Shown here: one piece after another, positions 48,549-55,688 of the stretch | Layout of the letters: each line of letters starts with the position of its first letter | Position numbering within the stretch: position 1 is the stretch's first letter | Assembly (NCBI RefSeq): GCF_000716675.1 | Contig: NZ_JNXT01000004.1 | Location: forward strand, 124,001 to 188,000 | Direction of reading: 5' to 3' | Source: Streptomyces alboflavus | GTDB taxonomy: Bacteria; Actinomycetota; Actinomycetes; Streptomycetales; Streptomycetaceae | Length of the DNA: 64,000 nt | Program-made: the position numbers and the translations under genes | The notes under the pieces: generated by a model | Database searches by the model: none | The model's input: only the letters and a program-made list of their open reading frames with translations | What the model was told of the DNA's origin: nothing

Positions 48549-49703
48549 ATGCGCCTCCTGCCCGTCCTCTGGCTGTGCGGCCCTCCCGGGGTCGGGAAGA
48601 CGACCGTCGGCTGGGAGATCTACTCCCGGCTCACGGACGAGGGCGTCCCCGCCGGGTACGCAGACGTCGACCAGCTGGGGATCTGCCACCCCGACCCGGC
48701 CTCCGACCCCGGACGGCACGCGCTGAAGGCGGCCAACCTCGGCGCGGTGATCGCCCACTTCCGCGCGGCGGGCGCGCGGTGCGTCGTCGTGTCCGGTGTC
48801 GTCGAGGCCGACCGCGGGGTCCGGGCCGACCGGCTCTCGGGGGTCGCGCTGACGGTGTGCCGCCTGCGCGCCGGCCGACGGGAGCTGCGGGACCGGTTCG
48901 TCGGGCGCGAGGACGCGAACGGGGCGTCGGCGGCGGGGGGTTCGCGCGACGAGACGGTGGCCGCGGTGCTGCGGTACGCGGACGAGCTGGACGCGAGCGG
49001 CTTCGCGGATATGTGCGTCGAGACGGGGGGCCTGTCGGTCGGCGAGGTCGTGGAGCGGGTGGGAGGGTGGCCGGGGGCGGCGGACCCGGAACGGCTCCCG
49101 GCCCCCGGGGCGCGGGACACCGTTCCGCCCGGCGGCACCCGCGCCCTCTGGCTGTGCGGCGCCACCGGCACCGGCAAGTCCGCGGTCGGCTTCCCGCTGC
49201 ATCTGCGGGCCGCACGGGCCGGGTTCGGGTCCGCGTTCATCGACCTCGACCAGGTCGGCTTCCTCTCCCCCGCCCCGCCCTGCGACCCGGACCACCACCG
49301 GACCAAGGCGCGCGTCCTGGCGGACCTGTGGCGCAACTACCGCACGGCCGGGGCCCGTCGCCTCACGATCGTGGGCCCCGCGACGGACGAGGCCTCCCTG
49401 GGGACGTACACGCGAGCCCTCGCCGGAACGGCCGTCACGGTGCGCCGACTGCACGCCGGGCGCGAGGAGTTGACGCGCCGGATCCTGCGGCGCGGGCAGG
49501 GGCTCGGCTGGGCGCAGCCGGGCGATCCGCTGCGGGGGCGGCCGACCGCGGAGCTGCTGCGGGTCGCCGGGCAAGCGGCGGCGGTCGCCGGGGAGTTGGC
49601 GCGGGCCGGGATCGGCGGGGCGCACGTCGACACGGACGGCGCGACGGTGACGGAGGTCGCGGACGCGGTGGCCGCCGCGGCCGACTGGCCGGGGTCGCCG
49701 TGA
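48549..49703 (+). CDS. Tandem P-loop kinase-like protein of unknown function
   Basis: A 384-residue protein made of two similar halves. Half one has WLCGPPGVGKTT (Walker A, residues 11-19), ADVDQLGICHP and VCRLRAGRRELRDRF. Half two has WLCGATGTGKSA (residues 204-212), IDLDQVGFLSP and VRRLHAGREELTRRI. Both Walker A motifs keep the Lys and a following Ser or Thr, so both may bind nucleotide. The DxDQxG segments may be catalytic. It resembles adenylate-kinase or zeta-toxin-like small-molecule kinases. The pseudo-symmetric duplication is unusual and the substrate is unknown. Confidence 0.8.
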   Translation: MRLLPVLWLCGPPGVGKTTVGWEIYSRLTDEGVPAGYADVDQLGICHPDPASDPGRHALKAANLGAVIAHFRAAGARCVVVSGVVEADRGVRADRLSGVALTVCRLRAGRRELRDRFVGREDANGASAAGGSRDETVAAVLRYADELDASGFADMCVETGGLSVGEVVERVGGWPGAADPERLPAPGARDTVPPGGTRALWLCGATGTGKSAVGFPLHLRAARAGFGSAFIDLDQVGFLSPAPPCDPDHHRTKARVLADLWRNYRTAGARRLTIVGPATDEASLGTYTRALAGTAVTVRRLHAGREELTRRILRRGQGLGWAQPGDPLRGRPTAELLRVAGQAAAVAGELARAGIGGAHVDTDGATVTEVADAVAAAADWPGSP

Positions 49704-49709
49704 CGCGGA

Positions 49710-49764
49710 GGGCCCCCGGGCCTCCGCAGGCGGGAACGATCCGCGTGCGGAGGGCCGGGGGCCC
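49710..49764. terminator. 19-bp stem terminator with one mismatch
   Basis: Arms GGGCCCCCGGGCCTCCGCA (49710-49728) and TGCGGAGGGCCGGGGGCCC (49746-49764) pair at 18 of 19 positions around a 17-base loop. It lies between two convergent genes and should stop both transcripts. Confidence 0.8.
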
Positions 49765-49787
49765 GAATCCGTGGGGGGGTGTCGGCG

Positions 49788-50447
49788 TCAGCGCACGGTG
49801 ACCGTGAACACCGGGGACAGCGTGGCGCCGCTCTTCATCCGGAGTTCGTTCTTGCCCTTCAGGCCGAGCTTCACGCGGAGCGTGTACGCGCCGGACTTGT
49901 TGACGGTGGTGGACGCAGGCAGCGTCTTCCACGTGCCGCGCTGCTTCTGCTGGAGGCCCACCTTGGTGCCGGCCTTGATGCCGGTCGCCTTGCCGCTGAC
50001 GCGCAGCTCCTGCCAGGCCTTCACGGAGGTCGCGGACGGCTTCGCGGTCAGCGCGGCCTTCACCTTGGCGGTGGGGCTGTTCTTCTGGGTGCCGAGGCTC
50101 TTGCCGGTCTTCACGTCCCAGATCGCGTACGGCGTGCCGCCGCCCTGCGTCTTGCTGTACAGCTTCTTGCCGTCGGCGCTGAGGTGCAGGTAGATGCCGT
50201 CCTGGACGGTCTGACCGGGCTTCAGGGCCTTGCCGTTGTAGTACGGCTTGCCGCCCTTGACCTGGAGGGTGACGCCGGCGCCGATGTCGATCTTCACCGG
50301 CTTGGGGGCGGCGGTCCGCACGGCGGCCTGCTGCGGGGCCGGGGTGCTCGCGAGGGCGGCCGCGGCCGGGGCCAGGAGCGCCGCACCGACGGCGACGGAG
50401 ATGGTGGCGGTACGAAGGGCGCTGCGGCGGTGGGTGGTGTGACGCAT
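49788..50447 (-). CDS. Secreted protein with an immunoglobulin-like repeat, unknown function
   Basis: A 219-residue exported protein. The Sec signal (RRSALRTATISVAVGAALLAPAAAALA) is followed by a Lys-rich segment with GGKPYYNGKALKPGQTVQDGIYLHLS. A C-terminal beta-sandwich-like part (KAWQELRVSGKATGIKAGTKVGLQQ, TLRVKLGLKGKNELRMKSG) resembles bacterial Ig-like modules. It is probably released or wall-associated. ATG 50447 is used, since a GTG at 50468 has a poorer context. Confidence 0.7.
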   Translation of the reverse strand: MRHTTHRRSALRTATISVAVGAALLAPAAAALASTPAPQQAAVRTAAPKPVKIDIGAGVTLQVKGGKPYYNGKALKPGQTVQDGIYLHLSADGKKLYSKTQGGGTPYAIWDVKTGKSLGTQKNSPTAKVKAALTAKPSATSVKAWQELRVSGKATGIKAGTKVGLQQKQRGTWKTLPASTTVNKSGAYTLRVKLGLKGKNELRMKSGATLSPVFTVTVR

Positions 50448-50615
50448 GGTGGCGATGTTCCCCTTCACGGTACGGATATCTCGATATGCCCTCTGCCTTC
50501 CGGCGAGTGCTGAATCAACCTATTCGCCCGGCATTACGGATTTCCCGAGATCATGTAACGGCGCCCCATAGATCACTTCACGGGTCTGCCCGGACGGGGT
50601 CGGCGTGCCGGTCGA

Positions 50616-50647
50616 TTGACACTCTCAAACATGGGATGTTCCCATGT
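50616..50647 (+). promoter_or_regulatory. -35 TTGACA with an overlapping 8-bp inverted repeat operator
   Basis: A perfect TTGACA (50616-50621) is followed by ACATGGGA-TGT-TCCCATGT (50629-50647), an exact inverted repeat covering the spacer and the -10 position. The -10 hexamer is weak. The symmetry and placement fit an operator for the GntR regulator encoded 72 bp downstream. An ATG at 50644 would precede the expected transcript start, supporting ATG 50719. Confidence 0.65.
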
Positions 50648-50662
50648 CTGTCACGATCCCGT

Positions 50663-50704
50663 CCGCCCGGACAGATCCGCCCAGACAGATCCGCCCGGAC
50701 AGAG
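50663..50704. repeat. Three 14-bp tandem repeats in the GntR leader
   Basis: CCGCCCGGACAGAT (50663-50676), CCGCCCAGACAGAT (50677-50690) and CCGCCCGGACAGAG (50691-50704) run head to tail between the putative operator and the GntR start codon. They could be a slippage product or an array of binding sites. Confidence 0.8.
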
Positions 50705-50718
50705 AGGGCACCTCACCG

Positions 50719-51420
50719 ATGCCGCTGCGCAGCACCGCACGCACCAACCTCGTCGACCTCGTCATCGCCCAGATGGAGAGCCTGATCTCGGACGGCGAGT
50801 GGCCGGTCGGCACGAAGATCCCGGCCGAGCCGCTGCTCGTGGAGCAGCTCGCCGTCGGCCGCAACACCGTGCGAGAGGCGGTCCGCGCCCTGGTGCACAC
50901 CGGCATGCTGGAGCCGCGCCGGGGCGACGGCACGTACGTGCGGGCCAGCAGCGACTTCGGGGCGGCCGTGCAGCGCCGGGTGCGCAAGGCGAGCGTCCTC
51001 GAGGCGTACGAGGTGCGGGCCTCGCTGGAGCGCGACGCGGCCCGGTACGCGGCCGAGCGCCGCACGCCGGAGGACCTGGCCGCGCTGCGCGCCGCGCTCG
51101 ACGAACGCGGCCGGGCCTGGGAGAGCGGCGACACGGAGGCCTTCGTCGACGCCGACATGACCTTCCACCGCGCCGTCGCCGCCGCGGCCCACAACGCCGT
51201 GCTCGCCGAGCTGTACGGACACCTGAGCGACGCCATGCGCACCACGGTCAAGGCCGTGATCGGTGCGGCCGTGCCCGACTCCGTACGGCATCAGATCGAC
51301 GCCCACAGCGCGATCGTCGACGCCATCGAGGCGCGGGACCCGGCCACCGCGGAGGCCGTGGTGCTCGCCCATCTCGCCGAGGGCATGGCGGCGTTGCGCG
51401 AGGAGCACCCGGCCGACTGA
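50719..51420 (+). CDS. GntR-family regulator, FadR/FCD subgroup
   Basis: A 233-residue regulator. The winged helix shows LVDLVIAQMESLISDGEWPVGTKIPAEPLLVEQLAVGRNTVREAVRALVHTGMLEPRRGDGTYV. The FCD ligand domain shows YEVRASLERDAARYAA, FVDADMTFHRAVAAAAHN (metal-ligand region) and HSAIVDAIEARDPATAEAVV with its His. It responds to a small carboxylate in most relatives. It is followed by a CynX-type transporter gene, the probable target along with itself. Confidence 0.9.
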   Translation: MPLRSTARTNLVDLVIAQMESLISDGEWPVGTKIPAEPLLVEQLAVGRNTVREAVRALVHTGMLEPRRGDGTYVRASSDFGAAVQRRVRKASVLEAYEVRASLERDAARYAAERRTPEDLAALRAALDERGRAWESGDTEAFVDADMTFHRAVAAAAHNAVLAELYGHLSDAMRTTVKAVIGAAVPDSVRHQIDAHSAIVDAIEARDPATAEAVVLAHLAEGMAALREEHPAD

Positions 51421-51460
51421 GACCCCGGCCCCGCCCCGGACCGACGGCCCGCGCGACCGC

Positions 51461-51540
51461 CCCCGTCCAGCCGAACCCGCCCCGTCCGGGCCGGACCCAC
51501 CCCGTCCGCGCCGAACCCGCCCCACCGGGGCCGGCCCCGC
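51461..51540. repeat. Four imperfect 20-bp repeats between GntR and transporter genes
   Basis: Units of about 20 bp starting CCCGTCCG or close variants and ending CCGAACCCGC or similar occupy 51461-51480, 51481-51500, 51501-51520 and 51521-51540. They fill much of the 159-bp gap. No stable terminator is evident, so read-through from the GntR gene into the transporter gene is possible. Confidence 0.6.
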
Positions 51541-51579
51541 ACACGTACCACCCGAAGCACGACCCCCAGGAGAAACCTC

Positions 51580-52854
51580 ATGCACAGCCAAACGCCCGTC
51601 ACCACGGACACCGTGGCGCGGGCGGACACCGGTCGCACGGCGGCCGACCTGCCGAAGGCCGCCCCGTCCGGCGTCACCGGGCGGCATGCCCTCTGGCTCG
51701 GCCTGGGTGTCGTCCTGCTCGCCCTCAATCTGCGCCCGGCCCTGGTCGCTGTCTCCCCGCTCGCCGACACCATCCGTGACGACAGCGGCATGTCGGCGGC
51801 GGCCACGAGCCTGCTCACGGCGCTGCCGCTGCTGTGCTTCGGGCTGCTCGCGCCCGTCGCCCCACGCCTGGGCCGCCGCTTCGGCACCGAGCGGACACTG
51901 CTCGCCACCATGGTGCTGATCTGCGCGGGCACGGCCCTTCGCATGCTGGACGCGGTGGTCGCGCTGTTCGCGGGCACCGTCGTCATCGGCGCGGGCATCG
52001 CCGTCGCCAACGTGCTGCTTCCGGGCCTGATCAAGCGGGACTTCCCCGGGCGGGCCGGGCTGATGACGGGTCTCTACTCGATGTCGCTGTTCGGCGGCGC
52101 CGCGCTCGCGGCGGGCGTCACCCTGCCGGTGCAGGAGGCGTCCGGCATGAACTGGCGGACGACGCTGGCCTGTTGGGGCGCGCTCGCGGTGGTGGCGGTC
52201 GTGGTGTGGCTGCCGCAGCTGCGGGCGCGTGCCCGGGACGGCGCGGCGGCGGCCCGGCAGGCGGCGCGCCCCGTGCGGGGCCTGTGGCGCTCGCCGTTGG
52301 CCTGGCAGGTCACCGGGTACATGGGCCTTCAGTCCCTCAACTACTACGCGGCGGCGGCCTGGCTGCCGACGCTCCTGAAGGACGCCGGGATGAACGCGGG
52401 CGACGCGGGCTGGATGCTGTCGTTCTCGTCGCTGCTCGGCATCGCGGGCTCGTTCGTGGCTCCCGTGATCGTCGGCAGGCGGGTGCGGTCCGGCACGCTC
52501 GCCGTCCTCGGCGCGGTGCTCTGCGCGCTCGCGTACGCCGGGCTGCTCGCCGCCCCGGTCGGCGCCGCCTATCTCTGGATGAGCCTGCTCGGGCTCGGCC
52601 AGGGCGCGGCCATCAGCCTCGCGCTCCTGTTCATCGTGCAGCGCGCGCCGGACGCCCGGCACGTCGCGCCCCTGTCCAGCATGGCCCAGTGCTTCGGCTA
52701 CATCCTCGCCGCCACCGGACCTGCCGTCCTCGGCGCCGTCCACGACGCGTCCCACGACTGGACGCTGCCGGTCGTCCTGCTGCTCGTCCTGCTCGTGCCG
52801 CAGGTCGCGGTCGGCCTGGGGGCCGCCCGCAACCGGCACGTGGCGGGACGGTAG
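51580..52854 (+). CDS. MFS transporter, CynX/NimT type
   Basis: A 424-residue, 12-helix major facilitator. It has the CynX-like opening LGLGVVLLALNLRPALVAVSPLADTIRDDSGMSAAATSLLTALPLLCFGLLAP and PRLGRRFGTERTLLATM (loop 2-3 motif A variant). The second half starts near GYMGLQSLNYYAAAAWLPTLL. Family members export or import cyanate, nitroimidazoles or other small organic compounds. The substrate here is unknown. ATG 51580 follows an AGGAG. It is downstream of its likely GntR regulator. Confidence 0.88.
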   Translation: MHSQTPVTTDTVARADTGRTAADLPKAAPSGVTGRHALWLGLGVVLLALNLRPALVAVSPLADTIRDDSGMSAAATSLLTALPLLCFGLLAPVAPRLGRRFGTERTLLATMVLICAGTALRMLDAVVALFAGTVVIGAGIAVANVLLPGLIKRDFPGRAGLMTGLYSMSLFGGAALAAGVTLPVQEASGMNWRTTLACWGALAVVAVVVWLPQLRARARDGAAAARQAARPVRGLWRSPLAWQVTGYMGLQSLNYYAAAAWLPTLLKDAGMNAGDAGWMLSFSSLLGIAGSFVAPVIVGRRVRSGTLAVLGAVLCALAYAGLLAAPVGAAYLWMSLLGLGQGAAISLALLFIVQRAPDARHVAPLSSMAQCFGYILAATGPAVLGAVHDASHDWTLPVVLLLVLLVPQVAVGLGAARNRHVAGR

Positions 52855-52906
52855 GGCGCGGCCGGGGTCAAGGTGTCGCGGCGGGGGTCACGGGCCTGGC
52901 CGCGGC

Positions 52907-52978
52907 GAGGTCGGCCTGGTCGATGAGGTCGGCCTGGTCGATGAGGTCGGCTTGGCCGGTGAGGTCGGCCTGGCCGAC
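52907..52978. repeat. 18-bp tandem repeat, four copies
   Basis: GAGGTCGGCCTGGTCGAT is repeated exactly at 52907-52924 and 52925-52942, then with changes at 52943-52960 and 52961-52978. It is in non-coding DNA between the convergent MFS and DUF3995 genes. Its length is a multiple of three, but no supported gene covers it. Confidence 0.85.
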
Positions 52979-53018
52979 GGCGTCGGCCGGGGCTCCGACG
53001 GCCGCCTCCAGGGCCGGC

Positions 53019-53450
53019 CTAACGCCTGCTCGCGGCCACCGCGACGATGCCGCCCAGTGCGGCGAGCGCCACGCACAGCGGCGAGTACAGGACCGTGTTC
53101 CACTGCCGGAACTCCGCGGCCGCCCCGGCGTTCATGAAGTACCCGCCCAGGCCCCGGGCGAGCAGCACCGCCGTCAGGCCGTACATGCCCGCGAGGCGCA
53201 GCCAGTCCGGCCCGACCGCCGGGATCGACCCGTTCACCATCAAGGTGAGCGCGGCGCCGCCGATCAGCAACAGGCCCACGACGACGGTGCTCGACGCCGA
53301 CGGCATCACGCCGTCGTCGCTGCCGCCGATGGTCTTGGTGAACGTCATCGCGTCCTTCAACGGCCAGGGGGAGAACGCCCAGACGAAGTGCAGCAGGCCG
53401 ATCGCCGCGAGGACGACCGTCAGTGCCGCGGGGACCACTGTGCGGACCAT
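53019..53450 (-). CDS. DUF3995 membrane protein
   Basis: A 143-residue protein with four helices: TVVPAALTVVLAAIGLLHFVWAFSPWPLKD, SSTVVVGLLLIGGAALTLMV, LAGMYGLTAVLLARGL and LYSPLCVALAALGGIVAVA. The layout matches DUF3995. It is co-directional with the DUF6463-like gene, 44 bp downstream of it. Both lie behind a TetR operator region, so they probably form a TetR-repressed unit. Confidence 0.83.
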   Translation of the reverse strand: MVRTVVPAALTVVLAAIGLLHFVWAFSPWPLKDAMTFTKTIGGSDDGVMPSASSTVVVGLLLIGGAALTLMVNGSIPAVGPDWLRLAGMYGLTAVLLARGLGGYFMNAGAAAEFRQWNTVLYSPLCVALAALGGIVAVAASRR

Positions 53451-53494
53451 GAGTGAGTACCTCCGACTCGAAGTGGCGCTCGGGCAGGCGGACT

Positions 53495-53947
53495 TCAGCT
53501 CCCGGCGGTCCCGGGCCGCTCCGCGCCGGGACCGCGCGCGGCCAGGACGAGCAGCACCCCGACCGCCACCAGGGCCCAGGCCGGCGAGGCGGGAAGCAGA
53601 GCGGCAAGCACCGCGCCCCAGGCGGTCATGGCCCAGCCGAACGGGGCGGGCACCCGCGCCCCTTGCTTCGCCGTCCACAGCACGAAGGCGCCGAACAGGA
53701 GCACCGGCACACCGAAGCTGCCCGGCGCGACCCAGAAGGCCTCGGAGTAGGCCAGGTTCTCGGACGTGACGTCCAGCGAGATGGTCCGCCACGGCCCCTG
53801 CTCGAAGATGTCCGACCAGACGTCCCGGTTGTCCAGCGGCGACACGACGACGTGGACCACGCCGAAGGCGACGGCGAGCCACCCGGCGGCCCGCGTGAGC
53901 TTCCGTTCGTTCGGTCGTGGTGTGCGCGCGGCGTGCGGAAGTGCCAT
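53495..53947 (-). CDS. Four-helix membrane protein, DUF6463-like
   Basis: A 150-residue protein with about four helices, starting near LTRAAGWLAVAFGVVHVVVSPLDNRDVWSDIF and ending in an Ala/Leu-rich helix WALVAVGVLLVLAA. A conserved-looking EAFWVAPGSFGVPVLLFGAFVLW lies in the middle. It is the first gene under the divergent TetR operator. ATG 53947 is used, with 53959 as an alternative. The function is unknown; it may be a small transport or resistance component. Confidence 0.75.
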   Translation of the reverse strand: MALPHAARTPRPNERKLTRAAGWLAVAFGVVHVVVSPLDNRDVWSDIFEQGPWRTISLDVTSENLAYSEAFWVAPGSFGVPVLLFGAFVLWTAKQGARVPAPFGWAMTAWGAVLAALLPASPAWALVAVGVLLVLAARGPGAERPGTAGS

Positions 53948-53956
53948 GACGGCCCC

Positions 53957-53980
53957 CATCTATACGCGGTCGTATAGATG
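53957..53980. promoter_or_regulatory. TetR operator 1, 10-bp arms
   Basis: CATCTATACG-CGGT-CGTATAGATG is a perfect inverted repeat of two 10-bp arms with a 4-bp centre. It lies ten bases upstream of the minus-strand membrane-protein start. It shares the CTATACG-N4-CGTATAG core with operator 2. Confidence 0.88.
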
Positions 53981-53988
53981 GAGCTTAG

Positions 53989-54020
53989 CACCTGTCTATA
54001 CGATGCCGTATAGACAGGTG
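53989..54020. promoter_or_regulatory. TetR operator 2, 14-bp arms
   Basis: Arms CACCTGTCTATACG (53989-54002) and CGTATAGACAGGTG (54007-54020) are perfectly complementary with centre ATGC. The site lies 22 bp upstream of the TetR start. Two copies of the same core in one 64-bp divergent region strongly suggest that TetR controls itself and the membrane-protein genes. Confidence 0.9.
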
Positions 54021-54042
54021 TCACGAAGGAACGGAGCGGATC

Positions 54043-54609
54043 ATGGCGGTGGCTCGGACCCCGCGTCACAAGTGGATCGACGAAGGGCTGCGCGCCCTGG
54101 CGGCAGGCGGCCCGGAAGCCGTCCAGATCGAGTCGCTCGCGAAGGCCCTCGGCGTGACCAAGGGCGGCTTCTACGGCTACTTCGCCGACCGGCGCACCCT
54201 GCTGGAGGAGATGCTCGAGCGCTGGGAGCGCGAGGTCACCGACGAGGTGGAGGCACGCGTCGAGAAGGAGGGCGGCGACGCCAAGACCCGGCTGCGCCGC
54301 CTGTTCGCCATCGCCGACACCGACAACGACCTCGACACGGACGTCATGACGGACCTGGCGATCCGCGACTGGGCCCAACGCGATCCGGCGGTCGCCGAAC
54401 GCGTACGCCGCGTCGACAACCGCCACATGGACTACCTGCGTTCACTTTTCCGCGCCTTCTGCTCCGACGAGGACGAGGTCGAGGCCCGCTGCCTGATCAC
54501 TTTCTCGCTGTACATCGCCGAGCACTTCATGTTCGCCGACCACGGCGGCCGCAGCCGCGCCGATGTCAACGAACTGACGACACGATGGCTGCTCGACTCG
54601 CCGCGCTGA
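54043..54609 (+). CDS. TetR/AcrR-family regulator with two adjacent operators
   Basis: A 188-residue repressor. Its helix-turn-helix is KWIDEGLRALAAGGPEAVQIESLAKALGVTKGGFYGYFADRRTLL. The C-terminal ligand domain has VMTDLAIRDWAQRDPAVAERVRRVDNRH. The last stretch CLITFSLYIAEHFMF is hydrophobic and may line the ligand pocket. Divergent from the two membrane-protein genes, it is almost certainly their repressor given the twin palindromes. Confidence 0.9.
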   Translation: MAVARTPRHKWIDEGLRALAAGGPEAVQIESLAKALGVTKGGFYGYFADRRTLLEEMLERWEREVTDEVEARVEKEGGDAKTRLRRLFAIADTDNDLDTDVMTDLAIRDWAQRDPAVAERVRRVDNRHMDYLRSLFRAFCSDEDEVEARCLITFSLYIAEHFMFADHGGRSRADVNELTTRWLLDSPR

Positions 54610-54616
54610 GCGGAGC

Positions 54617-55462
54617 TCAGAGCACCGCGGCCCGCGGCCCGTCCGGCGCCTCCAGGCGGCCTTCGACCACCGACCGGGCGATCTCCGCGACCTCGTCCCG
54701 CGGCAGTTGCCGGTAGCCGTCCGCGGTGACCAGGGCGACGCGCGGGAACAGACGGCGCGTCAGGTCGGGGCCGCCCGTCGCCGAGTCGTCGTCCGCGGCG
54801 TCGTACAGCGCCTGGACGGCGGCGAGGACGACGTCCGGCTCGGACATGCCCTCGTGGTAGAGCTTCTTCAACGAGCCGCGGGCGTACACCGATCCCGACC
54901 CGGTGGCCGCGACGCCCCGCTCCTCGCTGCGCCCGCCGGTGACGTCGTACGAGAAGATCCGGCCGACGCCCTTGGCCAGGTCGTACCCGGCGAACAGCGG
55001 GACCACGGCGAGGCCCTGCATCGCCAGGGCGAGGTTGCCGCGGACCATGGTGGTGAGGCGGCTCGCCTTGCCGACCAGGGACAGGGCCGTGCCCTCGATC
55101 TTCTCGTGGTGCTCCAGCTCCAGTTGGAAGAGCTTGACCAGCTCCACGGCGAGCCCGGCGGTCCCGGCGATCGCTATCGCGGAGTGGCCGTCGGCGGGGA
55201 AGACCTTGTCGTACTCGCGGTGGGCGATGACGTTGCCCATCGTGACCCGCCGGTCGCCCGCCACCAGGACGCCGTCCGCGTACGTGGCCGCGACGATCGT
55301 GGTGCCGTGCGGCGCCTCGAAGCCGTCGTGCGCGGCGGGCAGGGCGCGCCGCGCGGGCAGCAGGTCCGGCGCCTGCTCGGCGAGGAAGTCGAGGAAGGAC
55401 GAGGTCTCGGCGGCCATGAAGGCGGCCGGGAGACCTCCCGAACCCGGTGGATCTGTGTGCAT
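54617..55462 (-). CDS. Orphan 20S proteasome beta subunit paralogue
   Basis: A 281-residue subunit. A 53-residue propeptide ends PHG before [19 protein letters not shown]. Thr54 is the mature nucleophile (T1), Asp70 is D17 and Lys86 is K33, so the catalytic set is complete. Further matches are [50 protein letters not shown] and [15 protein letters not shown]. Unlike the usual actinobacterial locus there is no prcA, pup, dop, arc or pafA gene nearby. It is therefore probably a second copy that assembles with an alpha ring encoded elsewhere. A role in conditional or specialised degradation is inference. Confidence 0.9.
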   Translation of the reverse strand: MHTDPPGSGGLPAAFMAAETSSFLDFLAEQAPDLLPARRALPAAHDGFEAPHGTTIVAATYADGVLVAGDRRVTMGNVIAHREYDKVFPADGHSAIAIAGTAGLAVELVKLFQLELEHHEKIEGTALSLVGKASRLTTMVRGNLALAMQGLAVVPLFAGYDLAKGVGRIFSYDVTGGRSEERGVAATGSGSVYARGSLKKLYHEGMSEPDVVLAAVQALYDAADDDSATGGPDLTRRLFPRVALVTADGYRQLPRDEVAEIARSVVEGRLEAPDGPRAAVL

Positions 55463-55688
55463 GCGCGCCCCTCCCGAGCAGCCCGACGCATCCTGAGGCG
55501 GACCCTACCCCCCGCCCTCAAGACCTGAACCCCGAGCGGGAGTTGCGGGCGGAGTCCCGGTGAACCCGCGGCGACATCCCGTACAACCCTTCCGGTCCTG
55601 CCGCGGTCGAACAGGGCGCCGGACGAGGAACGGGCCCTTTCCGGACACCCCCGCGCCGCCCGGCCACCTTCCCGCACAGGAGTCGCTC

